Origin: Alphaproteobacteria bacterium
GTDB lineage: Bacteria > Pseudomonadota > Alphaproteobacteria > Rs-D84
Reading direction: 5' to 3'
DNA length: 64,000 nucleotides
NCBI GenBank assembly: GCA_017615655.1
Contig: JAFZZS010000013.1
Location: 1 to 64,000 of the forward strand
The notes under the pieces are model-generated. The model was not told the origin of the DNA. It worked only from the letters and a program-made list of their open reading frames with translations, and ran no database searches. The position numbers and the translations under genes are program-made. Below, in pieces: positions 1 to 10,734 of this stretch (position 1 is the stretch's first letter; each line of letters begins with the position of its first letter).

Positions 1-244
1 AAGTGGTTTATATAAATACGCATCGACAGGGATAACAACTGGTGCATATACGTCGTTATCACGTGCCCTGACTGATACCGAAGGTGCCGATGCAGCCGCG
101 TGGAACGCCCAGAAAGAAGACAGCGCAAAGAAACTTAAAACCGGCGTTACCGCTACTGGTGCGGGTGTTGCGGGGGGTGTTTTGGGGAATACCGCGGTAA
201 ATACTGATACTTTTGAAAATATCATAGATAAATTTAAAAATTAA
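1..244 (+). CDS. C-terminal end of an unidentified protein (partial)
   Basis: A frame open from base 2 ends at TAA 242-244 and gives about 80 residues; the start lies outside the window. A Gly/Ala-rich hydrophobic stretch (GVTATGAGVAGGVLG) sits near the end, followed by a short polar tail. I recognise no domain. It reads toward fabI, which has its own promoter, so the two are probably separate transcripts. Confidence 0.6.
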   Translation, partial: SGLYKYASTGITTGAYTSLSRALTDTEGADAAAWNAQKEDSAKKLKTGVTATGAGVAGGVLGNTAVNTDTFENIIDKFKN

Positions 245-260
245 TTTGCCAAATTATTTG

Positions 261-289
261 TTGCTCCGACACCCAAGTGGTGCTATATT
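261..289 (+). promoter_or_regulatory. Sigma70-type promoter of fabI
   Basis: TTGCTC (261-266) and TATATT (284-289) are 17 bp apart, 31 bases before the fabI ATG, which is preceded by AAGGGAAA. Confidence 0.6.
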
Positions 290-319
290 TATTCAGCAAA
301 ACAACAAAAGGGAAAAGTT

Positions 320-1132
320 ATGTTATTAAAAGGTAAAAAGATTTTAATTACTGGTGTTGCAAACGATTGGTCCATGGCATGGGCGATTGCAAAACGCGCC
401 CATGACGAAGGGGCAGAAATTGCGATGCCATACGCGATGCCAGTATTGGAAAAACGCGTACGCCCATTGGCAGAACAAATCGGTGCAAAGTTTGTCCAGG
501 AATGCAATGTTCAAAATGATGAACAGATGGATTCTCTTTTCGCAAATATCGAAAAAGAATGGGGACATTTAGATGGAATGCTGCACGCGATTGCTTTCTC
601 GGACAAAAATGAATTAACAGGGCGCTATGCTGATACAACACGTGATAATTTCAAAAATACAATGGATATTTCGGTTTATTCATTGGTTGATTTAACACGT
701 CGTGCATCAAAACTTATGACTGATGGTGGTTCTATTGTTACGTTGACTTATTTTGGTGGGGAAAAATCTGTTCCAAATTACAATGTGATGGGTGTCGCAA
801 AATCTGCCTTGGATTCGTCAGTTCGTTATTTGGCGTCAGATTTGGGACGCGATAAAATCCGTATCAATGCGATTAGCGCTGGTCCAATTTTGACATTGGC
901 ATCCAGTGGTGTTGGCGGAATCAAATCAATGTTGCGTCTTAACGCAGAACAAACACCACTGCGCCGTAATATGACCTTGGACGATGTATCTGGGGCGGCG
1001 CTGTATCTGTTAAGTGATTTATCATCGGCGGTTACAGGTGAAGTTCACCACGTTGATTGCGGTTATTCTACAACCGGTATGATACCAAATGAATTAAAAA
1101 ACATATTGCTAAAGGCAATGGATGAACAATAA
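320..1132 (+). CDS. fabI: Enoyl-[acyl-carrier-protein] reductase (NADH), FabI
   Basis: Catalyses the last reduction of each fatty-acid elongation cycle in the cytoplasm. At 270 residues it is of normal FabI length. The N-terminal nucleotide-binding signature GVANDWSMAWAIAK (residues 12-25) is the FabI variant of the Rossmann glycine motif. The catalytic Tyr-x6-Lys pair is visible in NYNVMGVAKSAL at about residues 155-166. The conserved INAISAGP segment follows. The gene stands alone, with its own promoter upstream and a bidirectional terminator downstream. Identification is secure. Confidence 0.97.
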   Translation: MLLKGKKILITGVANDWSMAWAIAKRAHDEGAEIAMPYAMPVLEKRVRPLAEQIGAKFVQECNVQNDEQMDSLFANIEKEWGHLDGMLHAIAFSDKNELTGRYADTTRDNFKNTMDISVYSLVDLTRRASKLMTDGGSIVTLTYFGGEKSVPNYNVMGVAKSALDSSVRYLASDLGRDKIRINAISAGPILTLASSGVGGIKSMLRLNAEQTPLRRNMTLDDVSGAALYLLSDLSSAVTGEVHHVDCGYSTTGMIPNELKNILLKAMDEQ

Positions 1133-1136
1133 AAAT

Positions 1137-1160
1137 AAAACCCACAGAAATGTGGGTTTT
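1137..1160. terminator. Bidirectional intrinsic terminator between fabI and the TM2 gene
   Basis: AAAACCCACA, loop GAAA, TGTGGGTTTT. A-tract and T-tract on either side serve both convergent genes. Confidence 0.75.
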
Positions 1161-1163
1161 AAA

Positions 1164-1481
1164 TTACTTTGATTCAAATATTCTTTCGGGCGTTCCAATA
1201 TTGCAAAGTCCGATAATAAAATCAACTAATGCCCATATACAAACAGCCAGCCCAGGTAATATCAACAACCAGCCAATTGTCCCCATTAATAACATAGCAA
1301 TACCCTGATTGTTTTTCCCAATATAAAACTTATGTATTCCCAAAAATCCAACAAACCACGTCAAAACCAGGTAAATCCAAATATTTTTGGCACCGTTAAA
1401 AGGACGATAGCCACATTTTGGACACGCCGCCGCACGATCAGAGTATTTTCTACCACATTCACGACAATAAATCATCGTCAT
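1164..1481 (-). CDS. Zinc-ribbon plus TM2-domain membrane protein
   Basis: 105 residues. An N-terminal zinc ribbon (CRECGRK, then CPKCGY) is followed by a TM2 domain: a first hydrophobic helix with WFVGFLGIHKFYIG, a turn and a second helix. TM2 proteins are small two-helix inner-membrane proteins of unclear role. Start ATG 1481 follows AAGGGAT. The gene is convergent with fabI and shares its terminator. Confidence 0.85.
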   Translation of the reverse strand: MTMIYCRECGRKYSDRAAACPKCGYRPFNGAKNIWIYLVLTWFVGFLGIHKFYIGKNNQGIAMLLMGTIGWLLILPGLAVCIWALVDFIIGLCNIGTPERIFESK

Positions 1482-1521
1482 TTTTATCCCTTTTGATTTT
1501 ATGAACTTGTTCCTATTCTAG

Positions 1522-5356
<3,835 letters not shown>

Positions 5357-5402
5357 AACCCGCCAAGAAAACTTGACGGGCATCGGTGCAGAATGAAAAA
5401 TA

Positions 5403-5606
5403 TTATTTAACTGGTCTTTCAATAAACATTAGTATCAGCCAAACCACTGCGGCGATACCAATTATCGCATAGATTATATTGCTGACCATTGTGGCCGGGC
5501 CGAACAGCCATGCAACCAAATCAAAACCAAAGATTCCGACTAATCCCCAGTTTAATGCACCTATAAAAGTTAACGGCGCAAGAATGTAATCTGTTAATCC
5601 TTTCAT
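5403..5606 (-). CDS. DUF378 family small membrane protein
   Basis: 67 residues with two hydrophobic helices. The first contains APLTFIGALNWGLVGIFGFDLVAWLFG, typical of DUF378, and the second is ending in a short basic tail. Function of the family is unknown. The start follows GGGAGAAAAA, and the gene has its own strong promoter. Confidence 0.85.
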   Translation of the reverse strand: MKGLTDYILAPLTFIGALNWGLVGIFGFDLVAWLFGPATMVSNIIYAIIGIAAVVWLILMFIERPVK

Positions 5607-5653
5607 TTTTTTCTCCCATAAAATTTGTTTGTATTTGTCTTTTGGACAATTGC

Positions 5654-5682
5654 ATTATATCGTATGCATTATATACAGACAA
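5654..5682 (-). promoter_or_regulatory. Promoter of the DUF378 gene
   Basis: Minus strand: TTGTCT (5682-5677), 17 bp, TATAAT (5659-5654). Confidence 0.65.
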
Positions 5683-5703
5683 TACGAACAAATCCCTAAT
5701 AAG

Positions 5704-5724
5704 AAACGCCCAACTGGGCGTTTT
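5704..5724 (-). terminator. rpsU terminator
   Basis: AAACGCCC and GGGCGTTT arms with loop AACT lie directly after the rpsU stop; a U-rich tail follows on the minus strand. Confidence 0.7.
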
Positions 5725-5727
5725 AAA

Positions 5728-5934
5728 CTAGAATCCGAAAACCATTCTTTGTTTTGACTGACGTTTCTTTTCATTACGAACGGCTTCTTCTTTTAAACGT
5801 TTGCGTTTAGTCGTTGGTTTCTCATAACGCTGGCGTTCTTTCATTTCACGATATAAACCTTCTTTCTGAGATTTACGCTTCGCAACGCGCAGTGCTTGTT
5901 CAACGTTATTATCACGTACAAGAACCTTAACCAT
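5728..5934 (-). CDS. rpsU: 30S ribosomal protein S21
   Basis: 68 residues, the usual S21 size: [20 protein letters not shown] at the start and a strongly basic, Arg/Lys-rich helix after it. S21 sits on the small subunit and helps initiation. The start codon follows a strong GGGGGTG ribosome-binding site. It is a single-gene transcript ending in a hairpin. Confidence 0.95.
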   Translation of the reverse strand: MVKVLVRDNNVEQALRVAKRKSQKEGLYREMKERQRYEKPTTKRKRLKEEAVRNEKKRQSKQRMVFGF

Positions 5935-5978
5935 AAATCATTCACCCCCTTCGGCGATTTTTCATTCTTTTGTTATTC

Positions 5979-6055
5979 TGGTGGAGCTGATGGGACTCAA
6001 ACCCACGACCTCCTGAATGCAAATCAGGCGCTCTAATCAACTGAGCTACAACCCC
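5979..6055 (-). tRNA. tRNA-Ala (anticodon TGC)
   Basis: Full cloverleaf on the minus strand: acceptor GGGGTTG with CAGCTCC, anticodon loop TTTGCAT, T-loop TTTGAGT between GTGGG and CCCAT, discriminator A, and an encoded CCA. It lies between rpsU and aroK, pointing the same way as rpsU. Confidence 0.95.
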
Positions 6056-6149
6056 AGAACTCGCAGGGCATATTTTATGTGCATTTTGCACAAAAGTCAA
6101 TAAAAAAGTTCCAAAATACAGATACAAAACAAAATTATGAAAGTTTCTG

Positions 6150-6178
6150 TTGTCCAAAAATAAAAAATTATTTAGAAT
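6150..6178 (+). promoter_or_regulatory. aroK promoter, apparently leaderless
   Basis: TTGTCC (6150-6155), 17 bp, TAGAAT (6173-6178), seven bases to ATG 6186. There is no Shine-Dalgarno sequence. Confidence 0.6.
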
Positions 6179-6185
6179 GGCTTCT

Positions 6186-6752
6186 ATGAAAACAAATATA
6201 AAGCTTGATAAACCAATAGTTATGGTCGGCCTTATGGGCGCTGGTAAAACAAGTGTTGGACGCGCGTTGGCTCATCATCTTGGGGTCCCATTTATTGATT
6301 CGGATAAAGAAATTGAACGGGCCGCCGGATGTAGTGTTGTTGATATATTTTCTTTGTACGGTGAAAAAGAGTTTCGCCGTGTCGAACGCCAGGTTGTTGA
6401 TAGACTTATTGATTCACCCCCACGTGTAAAGGTAATTTCCACGGGCGAGGGGGCATTTATAACCCCCGAAATTCGCAAGCGTGTTTTGGATGATGCGGTT
6501 AGTATATGGCTTAAGGCGGACTTGGATTTATTGGTCAAAAGAACCAAGTTTCGTGACACCCGTCCGCAACTTTTACACAATGATAGTAAAAAAATCCTTG
6601 CTCAATTGATTGCGGAGCGGTATAACACATATGCAATGGCAAACATAACCGTTGAAACATTCGATGAAAGTTTACACAAAACATTGAACAAGGTTGTGGA
6701 TGCATTAAAACAACACTTAAACCAAAAGGAACAAAACAATGGCAGTAAGTAA
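6186..6752 (+). CDS. aroK: Shikimate kinase
   Basis: Phosphorylates shikimate with ATP in the chorismate pathway. Walker A GLMGAGKTS (about 16-24), the FIDSDKEIE segment with the shikimate-binding Asp, FR in KEFRRVE, and the lid region around RDTRPQL all fit the family; 188 residues is normal. ATG 6186 is preferred over in-frame ATGs at 6150 and 6177 because those lie inside the promoter elements. The C-terminus overlaps the mscL start by 14 bases, so both are on one transcript. Confidence 0.93.
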   Translation: MKTNIKLDKPIVMVGLMGAGKTSVGRALAHHLGVPFIDSDKEIERAAGCSVVDIFSLYGEKEFRRVERQVVDRLIDSPPRVKVISTGEGAFITPEIRKRVLDDAVSIWLKADLDLLVKRTKFRDTRPQLLHNDSKKILAQLIAERYNTYAMANITVETFDESLHKTLNKVVDALKQHLNQKEQNNGSK

Positions 6753-7266
6753 TTTTCTAAAGGAATTTCGCAGTTTTGCGGAACGTGGTAACGCGATCGA
6801 CATGGCGATTGGTATCATCGTTGGGTCTGTGATGACCAGTGTCGTCAATTCATTAGTGTCTGATATTATTATGCCACCGATTGGATTGTTAATAGGTGGT
6901 GTCGATTTTTCACAAATCTTTTTCGTTATCGCTGGTGGTAATGGTGCACACTTTAACACGTTCGCCGAAGCTCAGGCGGCCGGTGCCACGACAATTAATT
7001 TTGGTGTGTTTATAAACACATTAATCAGTTTCATTATTACTATGTTTGCAGCATTCCTTATTGTTCGTACCGTTAATAAGATGAAATCTAAGAAAGCGGT
7101 TACAACAACAGCTTGTCCATATTGCAAACAGACGGTTGATATGACTGCGACAAAATGTCCGCATTGCTGTTCTGAACTGATTCCACAGGAAGTTAAGCCA
7201 GGTGAAGAAAGTGACTTGTCCAAGGGTATCAAGAACCTTAAGAAAATGGTAAAAATTAAAAAATAA
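6739..7266 (+). CDS. mscL: Large-conductance mechanosensitive channel MscL with C-terminal zinc ribbon
   Basis: Releases osmolytes on hypo-osmotic shock. The MscL core (residues about 1-115) has the N-terminal FLKEFRSFAERGNAIDMAIG and two membrane helices around 19-45 and 85-110. After the core comes an extra segment with CPYC and CPHC (about 130-148), a four-cysteine zinc ribbon, then a Lys-rich tail. Ordinary MscL is about 130-150 residues, so the 175-residue length is explained by this appended ribbon. Starts after AAAAGGAAC. Confidence 0.92.
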   Translation: MAVSNFLKEFRSFAERGNAIDMAIGIIVGSVMTSVVNSLVSDIIMPPIGLLIGGVDFSQIFFVIAGGNGAHFNTFAEAQAAGATTINFGVFINTLISFIITMFAAFLIVRTVNKMKSKKAVTTTACPYCKQTVDMTATKCPHCCSELIPQEVKPGEESDLSKGIKNLKKMVKIKK

Positions 7267-7282
7267 ATATCAGAATAAAATA

Positions 7283-7310
7283 AAAAATGCCGCAAATTGC
7301 GGCATTTTTT
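7283..7310. terminator. Bidirectional terminator after mscL
   Basis: ATGCCGC, loop AAATT, GCGGCAT with T6 on the plus side and A6 on the other, shared with the convergent gene at 7320. Confidence 0.8.
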
Positions 7311-7319
7311 ATTACAAAT

Positions 7320-7739
7320 TTATCGTTTGTTTGCTTGTCGAGCCAATTCTAATTCATAACATATATGTTTATATTTATTCATGATCAGCGCACCATCATC
7401 TTTCTTTATCCGATTAAATTCGCGATCAAAATTATCGGTTTGCTTAAATTCCGAATAAATAATATCAGTTATATTATTTGCATATTTCGCAGAATCTTGG
7501 CGCAATTCAACCAAATGTTCTGGTGAAACATAATAATCATAAAACATGAACATATTGTTTTTTGCATCATCGGCAAGACGATTCAAAGTATAATCTGTAA
7601 ATTGTTGTATTCTTGCCCGGTTTTTTTGTATTTTATTTTCCGTATACTTTTGATGTACCACATGATAAACAAATGGCGAAAAGAACAAAGCAGCAAGACC
7701 GATTACTTTAAAAATTGACCTAATATCATCTTTTTTCAT
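7320..7739 (-). CDS. Hypothetical membrane-anchored protein
   Basis: 139 residues. A short basic N-terminus is followed by one hydrophobic helix (IFKVIGLAALFFSPFVYHVV, about 9-28), then a charged, probably helical domain rich in Asp, Lys and Tyr. No family recognised. The start follows AAAGGAATC. It lies 20 bases after the gene at 7760 on the same strand and is probably its operon partner. Confidence 0.7.
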   Translation of the reverse strand: MKKDDIRSIFKVIGLAALFFSPFVYHVVHQKYTENKIQKNRARIQQFTDYTLNRLADDAKNNMFMFYDYYVSPEHLVELRQDSAKYANNITDIIYSEFKQTDNFDREFNRIKKDDGALIMNKYKHICYELELARQANKR

Positions 7740-7759
7740 TTTTGATTCCTTTGCATTAT

Positions 7760-8623
7760 TTATTTTGTTTTGCTTTGTGTAGCCAGAAAACGCTTGGTAA
7801 GTGGTCCTGGAAACATTTCCTGTCCACCATTGTAAACATTATCGTATAACGAAAGTAAATTCGCACCAAGTCCGCTAAATGCGTATGGTTGTCGTTTTTC
7901 GTCATATAGGGTGTGAAAATAATCTGGCCCGTAATCCTTTTTGTGCTTAAAATACCAACAAAAGAACATTCTGTTCATATTTGGATCCAACTCAGTGTGA
8001 TATGTATGCTCTCTTGTACAATGAAAGGTCGTTTGCCCGATACCGCATTCAAATCCGTTCTTAATTTTCTCATGCGTTTTACAATTCATTATGTATGCTG
8101 CAAACAGGCGAAACACGTTATATTGTATGGCTTTAATGTCCTTTGCGTGGGCATATCGTATTTTATTTGTGCAACCACATTTGGACATAATATTATACAA
8201 ATTGTTATAATAATCGACAGCATATTGTATATTTTTTTGTGCATAATATACCTGTTGCCGCATAAAATATTCTCTCTCCATTATACTGAATATTTGGTAT
8301 GCTTTTTCCCCATCAATGTACATATTTTTCCGTGGGTATCCGAAAGATATTGTCGCCGTATAGTCGTACACTTGGTTCACTGACAGTTCGCCGTTTGCAT
8401 AACCACCAGGAAATTCCAACAATGATCGTTCTGCACGAACCGAACTGATTTTATCCATTGGTGCACGTAACGGTATCTCACCGTATTTGAATAAATCCGC
8501 TGTATATTTGGTAATTCTGGAATTGCGCCCTTGGGTGTTCTCGTCGCTTTTTAATAATACGCTATCGGGAATAATGGGTTCATCCTTTATAAAGCATCGC
8601 ACTTGGTCATATATTGTTGGCAT
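7760..8623 (-). CDS. Hypothetical cytoplasmic protein
   Basis: About 287 residues, rich in Tyr, Cys and Asn, with no signal peptide or membrane helix. Cysteines recur in the middle (MSKCGCTNKIRY, ECGIGQTTFHC), which could bind metal, but I recognise no family. I start at ATG 8623, 10 bases after AAAGGA; an upstream in-frame ATG at 8665 sits only a few bases from the predicted transcription start and has no Shine-Dalgarno. It leads the gene at 7320. Confidence 0.65.
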   Translation of the reverse strand: MPTIYDQVRCFIKDEPIIPDSVLLKSDENTQGRNSRITKYTADLFKYGEIPLRAPMDKISSVRAERSLLEFPGGYANGELSVNQVYDYTATISFGYPRKNMYIDGEKAYQIFSIMEREYFMRQQVYYAQKNIQYAVDYYNNLYNIMSKCGCTNKIRYAHAKDIKAIQYNVFRLFAAYIMNCKTHEKIKNGFECGIGQTTFHCTREHTYHTELDPNMNRMFFCWYFKHKKDYGPDYFHTLYDEKRQPYAFSGLGANLLSLYDNVYNGGQEMFPGPLTKRFLATQSKTK

Positions 8624-8675
8624 TATTTCTATTCCTTTCTTGTCGAATCTCTCGTCATTTCCCATTTCGTATGTT

Positions 8676-8704
8676 TATATACCAAAATAAAACCAAATTT
8701 ACAA
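8676..8704 (-). promoter_or_regulatory. Promoter of the 8623-7320 operon
   Basis: Minus strand: TTGTAA (8704-8699), 17 bp, TATATA (8681-8676). Confidence 0.5.
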
Positions 8705-8995
8705 TAAAAAAGCGGCTTTGCCGATGGCAAAGGCAGACGACCGGATTACACATTCCAAACATAAATGTTGGGGACCTTCCACTCGTAAGACTTGACCTGC
8801 GCTATGCTTGTTCTCGTCAACTATTGTGTCGAACCTCGGTTCGCACCCGACCCATCCAGGTAAAAATAAATCACGCCGTTGGCGTGTTTAATTTTTTATG
8901 GGGCGCCTTACTGGGCAATATTCGAACCAGCAAAGCGGCGGAAATCCGGCAAATTCAATTCGCAAATTGGAATTTTGATATGCTTTTGGCGGCAT
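8705..8995 (-). other. Gene-less, hairpin-rich stretch; possible unannotated RNA
   Basis: About 290 bases with no convincing gene and a higher GC content than nearby DNA. Hairpins include CACGCC/GGCGTG (8872-8886), CGAAC/GTTCG (8830-8843) and a terminator at its left edge. I found no good promoter. An open frame crosses it on the plus strand but has no ribosome-binding site. It may be a minus-strand RNA ending at the 8706 terminator. Confidence 0.35.
8706..8732 (-). terminator. Intrinsic terminator, minus strand
   Basis: CTTTGCC, loop ATC, GGCAAAG, then CCGC and six U on the minus strand. It ends whatever is transcribed across 8735-8995. Confidence 0.55.
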
Positions 8996-9018
8996 AAAAA
9001 ACCGTCCTTTCGGACGGG
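8996..9018 (-). terminator. Terminator of the DUF4258/HTH operon
   Basis: Minus strand CCGTCC, loop GAAA, GGACGG followed by U6, 22 bases after the antitoxin stop. Confidence 0.75.
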
Positions 9019-9039
9019 TAATTGATTTAACAATTTGTA

Positions 9040-9489
9040 CTATGCTGCTTTTTCTTGCCATTTATTATTATCCATTTGTAACATAACTTTATGGTTTTGT
9101 GCATCTGTTTGGAAATTTATCTCATCTATGAGCACAGCAATTTCTGAACGCTTTTTGCAAATAATTTCGTTTGCATACGCACGGAATAAAGCCTCATATG
9201 GCACATCAGGGTTCGTTTCCCCCTTTTCTATGCGTGCAACTGTCTGAGATGTGACCCCAAACATACCAGACAACATCCCTTGTGTTAATTTCATTTCTTT
9301 TCGCAAAAATCTAAACTCAGCCGGAGACAAACGTTTCGATTTGTTAATAAGCGTTTGTGCTATCATTTTATGTAAACCGTCAATATCTATAATTGATACA
9401 GCATCACCGTAAGCGGTATGCGTAATTGTGTAACCGTTTAATAGATAAATATTATCTAAGCCAGATAAAGTGTATTTGTATTTAGTCAT
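9040..9489 (-). CDS. Helix-turn-helix antitoxin (MqsA/HigA-like)
   Basis: 149 residues. The central part (about 55-105) is an HTH: LSPAEFRFLRKEMKLTQGML followed by FGVTSQTVARIEKGET, the usual XRE recognition helix. An N-terminal region of about 50 residues carries no zinc cysteines, unlike true MqsA. It overlaps the upstream DUF4258 gene by 8 bases. Likely role: neutralises the partner and represses the operon, probably through the palindrome at 9815-9833. Confidence 0.8.
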   Translation of the reverse strand: MTKYKYTLSGLDNIYLLNGYTITHTAYGDAVSIIDIDGLHKMIAQTLINKSKRLSPAEFRFLRKEMKLTQGMLSGMFGVTSQTVARIEKGETNPDVPYEALFRAYANEIICKKRSEIAVLIDEINFQTDAQNHKVMLQMDNNKWQEKAA

Positions 9490-9814
9490 CGTATATTTTC
9501 CACATAACTGTTATTACTAGCAGACGCCGATTATCTATGATAACCGTTATGGCGGCTGCGGTTCTTGTATCAACAATTCTTGCTATTTTATATTTGTATT
9601 CTTGAGTTTCTGCATTATATTGAGCATTATCGTCAACATAACCGTTGCGCAACAACTCCAACAAATCACGCATTGTAAAACCGCGAGACTCCATTTGTTC
9701 TACCGCATGAGTAGTTACACTGACATTTCCCGATTCGGCAGCAATTTCTCGAATCTTATTTGTTGCTTCTTCGGGTGATAATGGTTTTTCAAATTTTAAT
9801 ACTTGACTTTTCAT
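9482..9814 (-). CDS. DUF4258 family protein, probable toxin
   Basis: 110 residues with the DUF4258 pattern THAVEQMESRGFTMRDLLELLRNG, then a beta-rich C-terminus with YKIARIVDTR and ITVIIDNRRLLVITVMW. Members of this family often sit before an XRE-type antitoxin and resemble MqsR/RelE-fold toxins; that role is inferred here. I start at ATG 9814; an in-frame ATG at 9823 lies inside the operator palindrome. Neither start has a clear Shine-Dalgarno. Confidence 0.75.
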   Translation of the reverse strand: MKSQVLKFEKPLSPEEATNKIREIAAESGNVSVTTHAVEQMESRGFTMRDLLELLRNGYVDDNAQYNAETQEYKYKIARIVDTRTAAAITVIIDNRRLLVITVMWKIYDD

Positions 9815-9833
9815 ATCTATCATAATGATAGAT
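9815..9833. promoter_or_regulatory. Perfect 19-bp palindrome, probable autoregulatory operator
   Basis: ATCTATCATAATGATAGAT is a 9+1+9 inverted repeat touching the start of the DUF4258 gene. On the minus strand TTGACT and TATCAT, 17 bp apart, place the -10 element inside it. That is the classic site for an antitoxin repressor. Confidence 0.6.
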
Positions 9834-9944
9834 TATAAACTACTATAAGTCAAGCACGAATCTCTCTTTTTGGGACAATGTTTACAAAGCCCCGGTGCTT
9901 TCTACTGCCAATCCATTTTCTAAAGGAACACTTAAACAAAAAAC

Positions 9945-10045
9945 AAATAAAAAAATGAGCCCCCGGTAAGCTTGTTGTCGCTCATTATCGGGGGCTGCCT
10001 TATTCCTTGAAGAATTAGGTCTTGCAAGCCAGTTTCCTGGATACA
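9945..10045 (-). ncRNA. Small RNA of about 100 nt with its own promoter and terminator
   Basis: On the minus strand a near-consensus promoter (10051-10080) is followed by a hairpin CCAG-GAAA-CTGG (10030-10041), a second small hairpin, and a strong terminator AGCCCCCG/CGGGGGCT (9996-9989 with 9965-9958) with a seven-U tail. It has no credible open frame. It does not match 4.5S, RNase P, tmRNA or 6S signatures that I know. It might instead be a stable 3' product of the toxin transcript. Confidence 0.65.
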
Positions 10046-10050
10046 CCATT

Positions 10051-10080
10051 ATTATATAACAAACTTGAACGGATTGTCAA
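10051..10080 (-). promoter_or_regulatory. Strong promoter of the small RNA
   Basis: TTGACA (10080-10075), 18 bp, TATAAT (10056-10051): consensus boxes. The -35 overlaps the stop codon of the PemK-like gene. Confidence 0.75.
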
Positions 10081-10481
10081 GCGACAAACCCAAAAGCCCA
10101 ACCAACACCGCGCACAACATTTGCAAAATCATCTTCATTCATTCGCGGACACACGTATTTGCGTACACCAACTTTTATTCTATCTAATCTTTTTAGTGAC
10201 ACTGAACAAGCCAAATCGCATTTAGCATACATCGGTTTGTCATCTTGTGACAAGTAATTTTGCGACAACAACACACAATATGGCACATCATATTTGGGCG
10301 GTGTTGAACTCAAAGGAACTACTATCGCTAAATCACTGCGGTAAGGCAATGGATCGCGCAAAACCACAACGGGACGTTTTTTCACAATTTCTGGAACAAT
10401 ATTGCCCTTGAAATCGCATATCAATATCTCACGCTTGCGTGGATGAAACTGTAAACCTGAATCTTTTATTTGTGCTGTCAT
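10077..10481 (-). CDS. PemK/MazF-family toxin-like protein
   Basis: 134 residues. The N-terminal FHPRKREILICDFKGN and KKRPVVVLRDP, then VVPLSSTPP, match the MazF/PemK fold, an mRNA-cleaving endoribonuclease in toxin-antitoxin systems. No antitoxin gene lies beside it, which is common for the longer, solitary members of this family. The start appears leaderless: -10 TACAAT ends seven bases before the ATG. Confidence 0.75.
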   Translation of the reverse strand: MTAQIKDSGLQFHPRKREILICDFKGNIVPEIVKKRPVVVLRDPLPYRSDLAIVVPLSSTPPKYDVPYCVLLSQNYLSQDDKPMYAKCDLACSVSLKRLDRIKVGVRKYVCPRMNEDDFANVVRGVGWAFGFVA

Positions 10482-10488
10482 GCACGGA

Positions 10489-10516
10489 ATTGTATCATAA
10501 TAACGTTACTAATCAA
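10489..10516 (-). promoter_or_regulatory. Promoter of the PemK-like gene, apparently leaderless
   Basis: Minus strand TTGATT (10516-10511), 16 bp, TACAAT (10494-10489), seven bases to the ATG. Confidence 0.5.
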
Positions 10517-10561
10517 GAAAATTTTTATATCAAAAAACACAGTAAAATCAATAGATTATCA

Positions 10562-10639
10562 TGGGGCGGATGACCGGATTCGAACCGGCGACATTCGGTA
10601 CCACAAACCGACGCTCTAACCAGCTGAGCTACATCCGCC
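10562..10639 (-). tRNA. tRNA-His (anticodon GTG)
   Basis: Acceptor GCGGATG/CATCCGC with the extra G-1 opposite C73, the mark of tRNA-His. Anticodon loop TTGTGGT, T-loop TTCGAAT, encoded CCA. Confidence 0.96.
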
Positions 10640-10696
10640 ATACGTGAGAGGCAGTCTATCATCAAAATATACGGATTTCAAGGTTTTTCTTTTTTC

Positions 10697-10726
10697 TTGC
10701 CTCGGATGGCGAAAATTTAGTATTTT
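10697..10726 (+). promoter_or_regulatory. Possible recG promoter, leaderless
   Basis: TTGCCT (10697-10702), 18 bp, TATTTT (10721-10726), eight bases to ATG 10735. The recG start has no Shine-Dalgarno. Confidence 0.4.
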
Positions 10727-10734
10727 TAACACAG

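Noticed and set aside
5360-5382. Terminator after the penicillin-binding protein gene
   Set aside because: The CCCGCCAAG/CTTGACGGG hairpin has a mismatch and is followed by CATCGG, not a T-run.
8614-8997. Plus-strand ORF across the intergenic stretch
   Set aside because: No start signal, unnatural composition, and its first part runs antisense to the upstream region of a real gene.
10022-10225. Plus-strand ORF opposite the small RNA and PemK-like gene
   Set aside because: It is antisense to better-supported features and lacks a ribosome-binding site.
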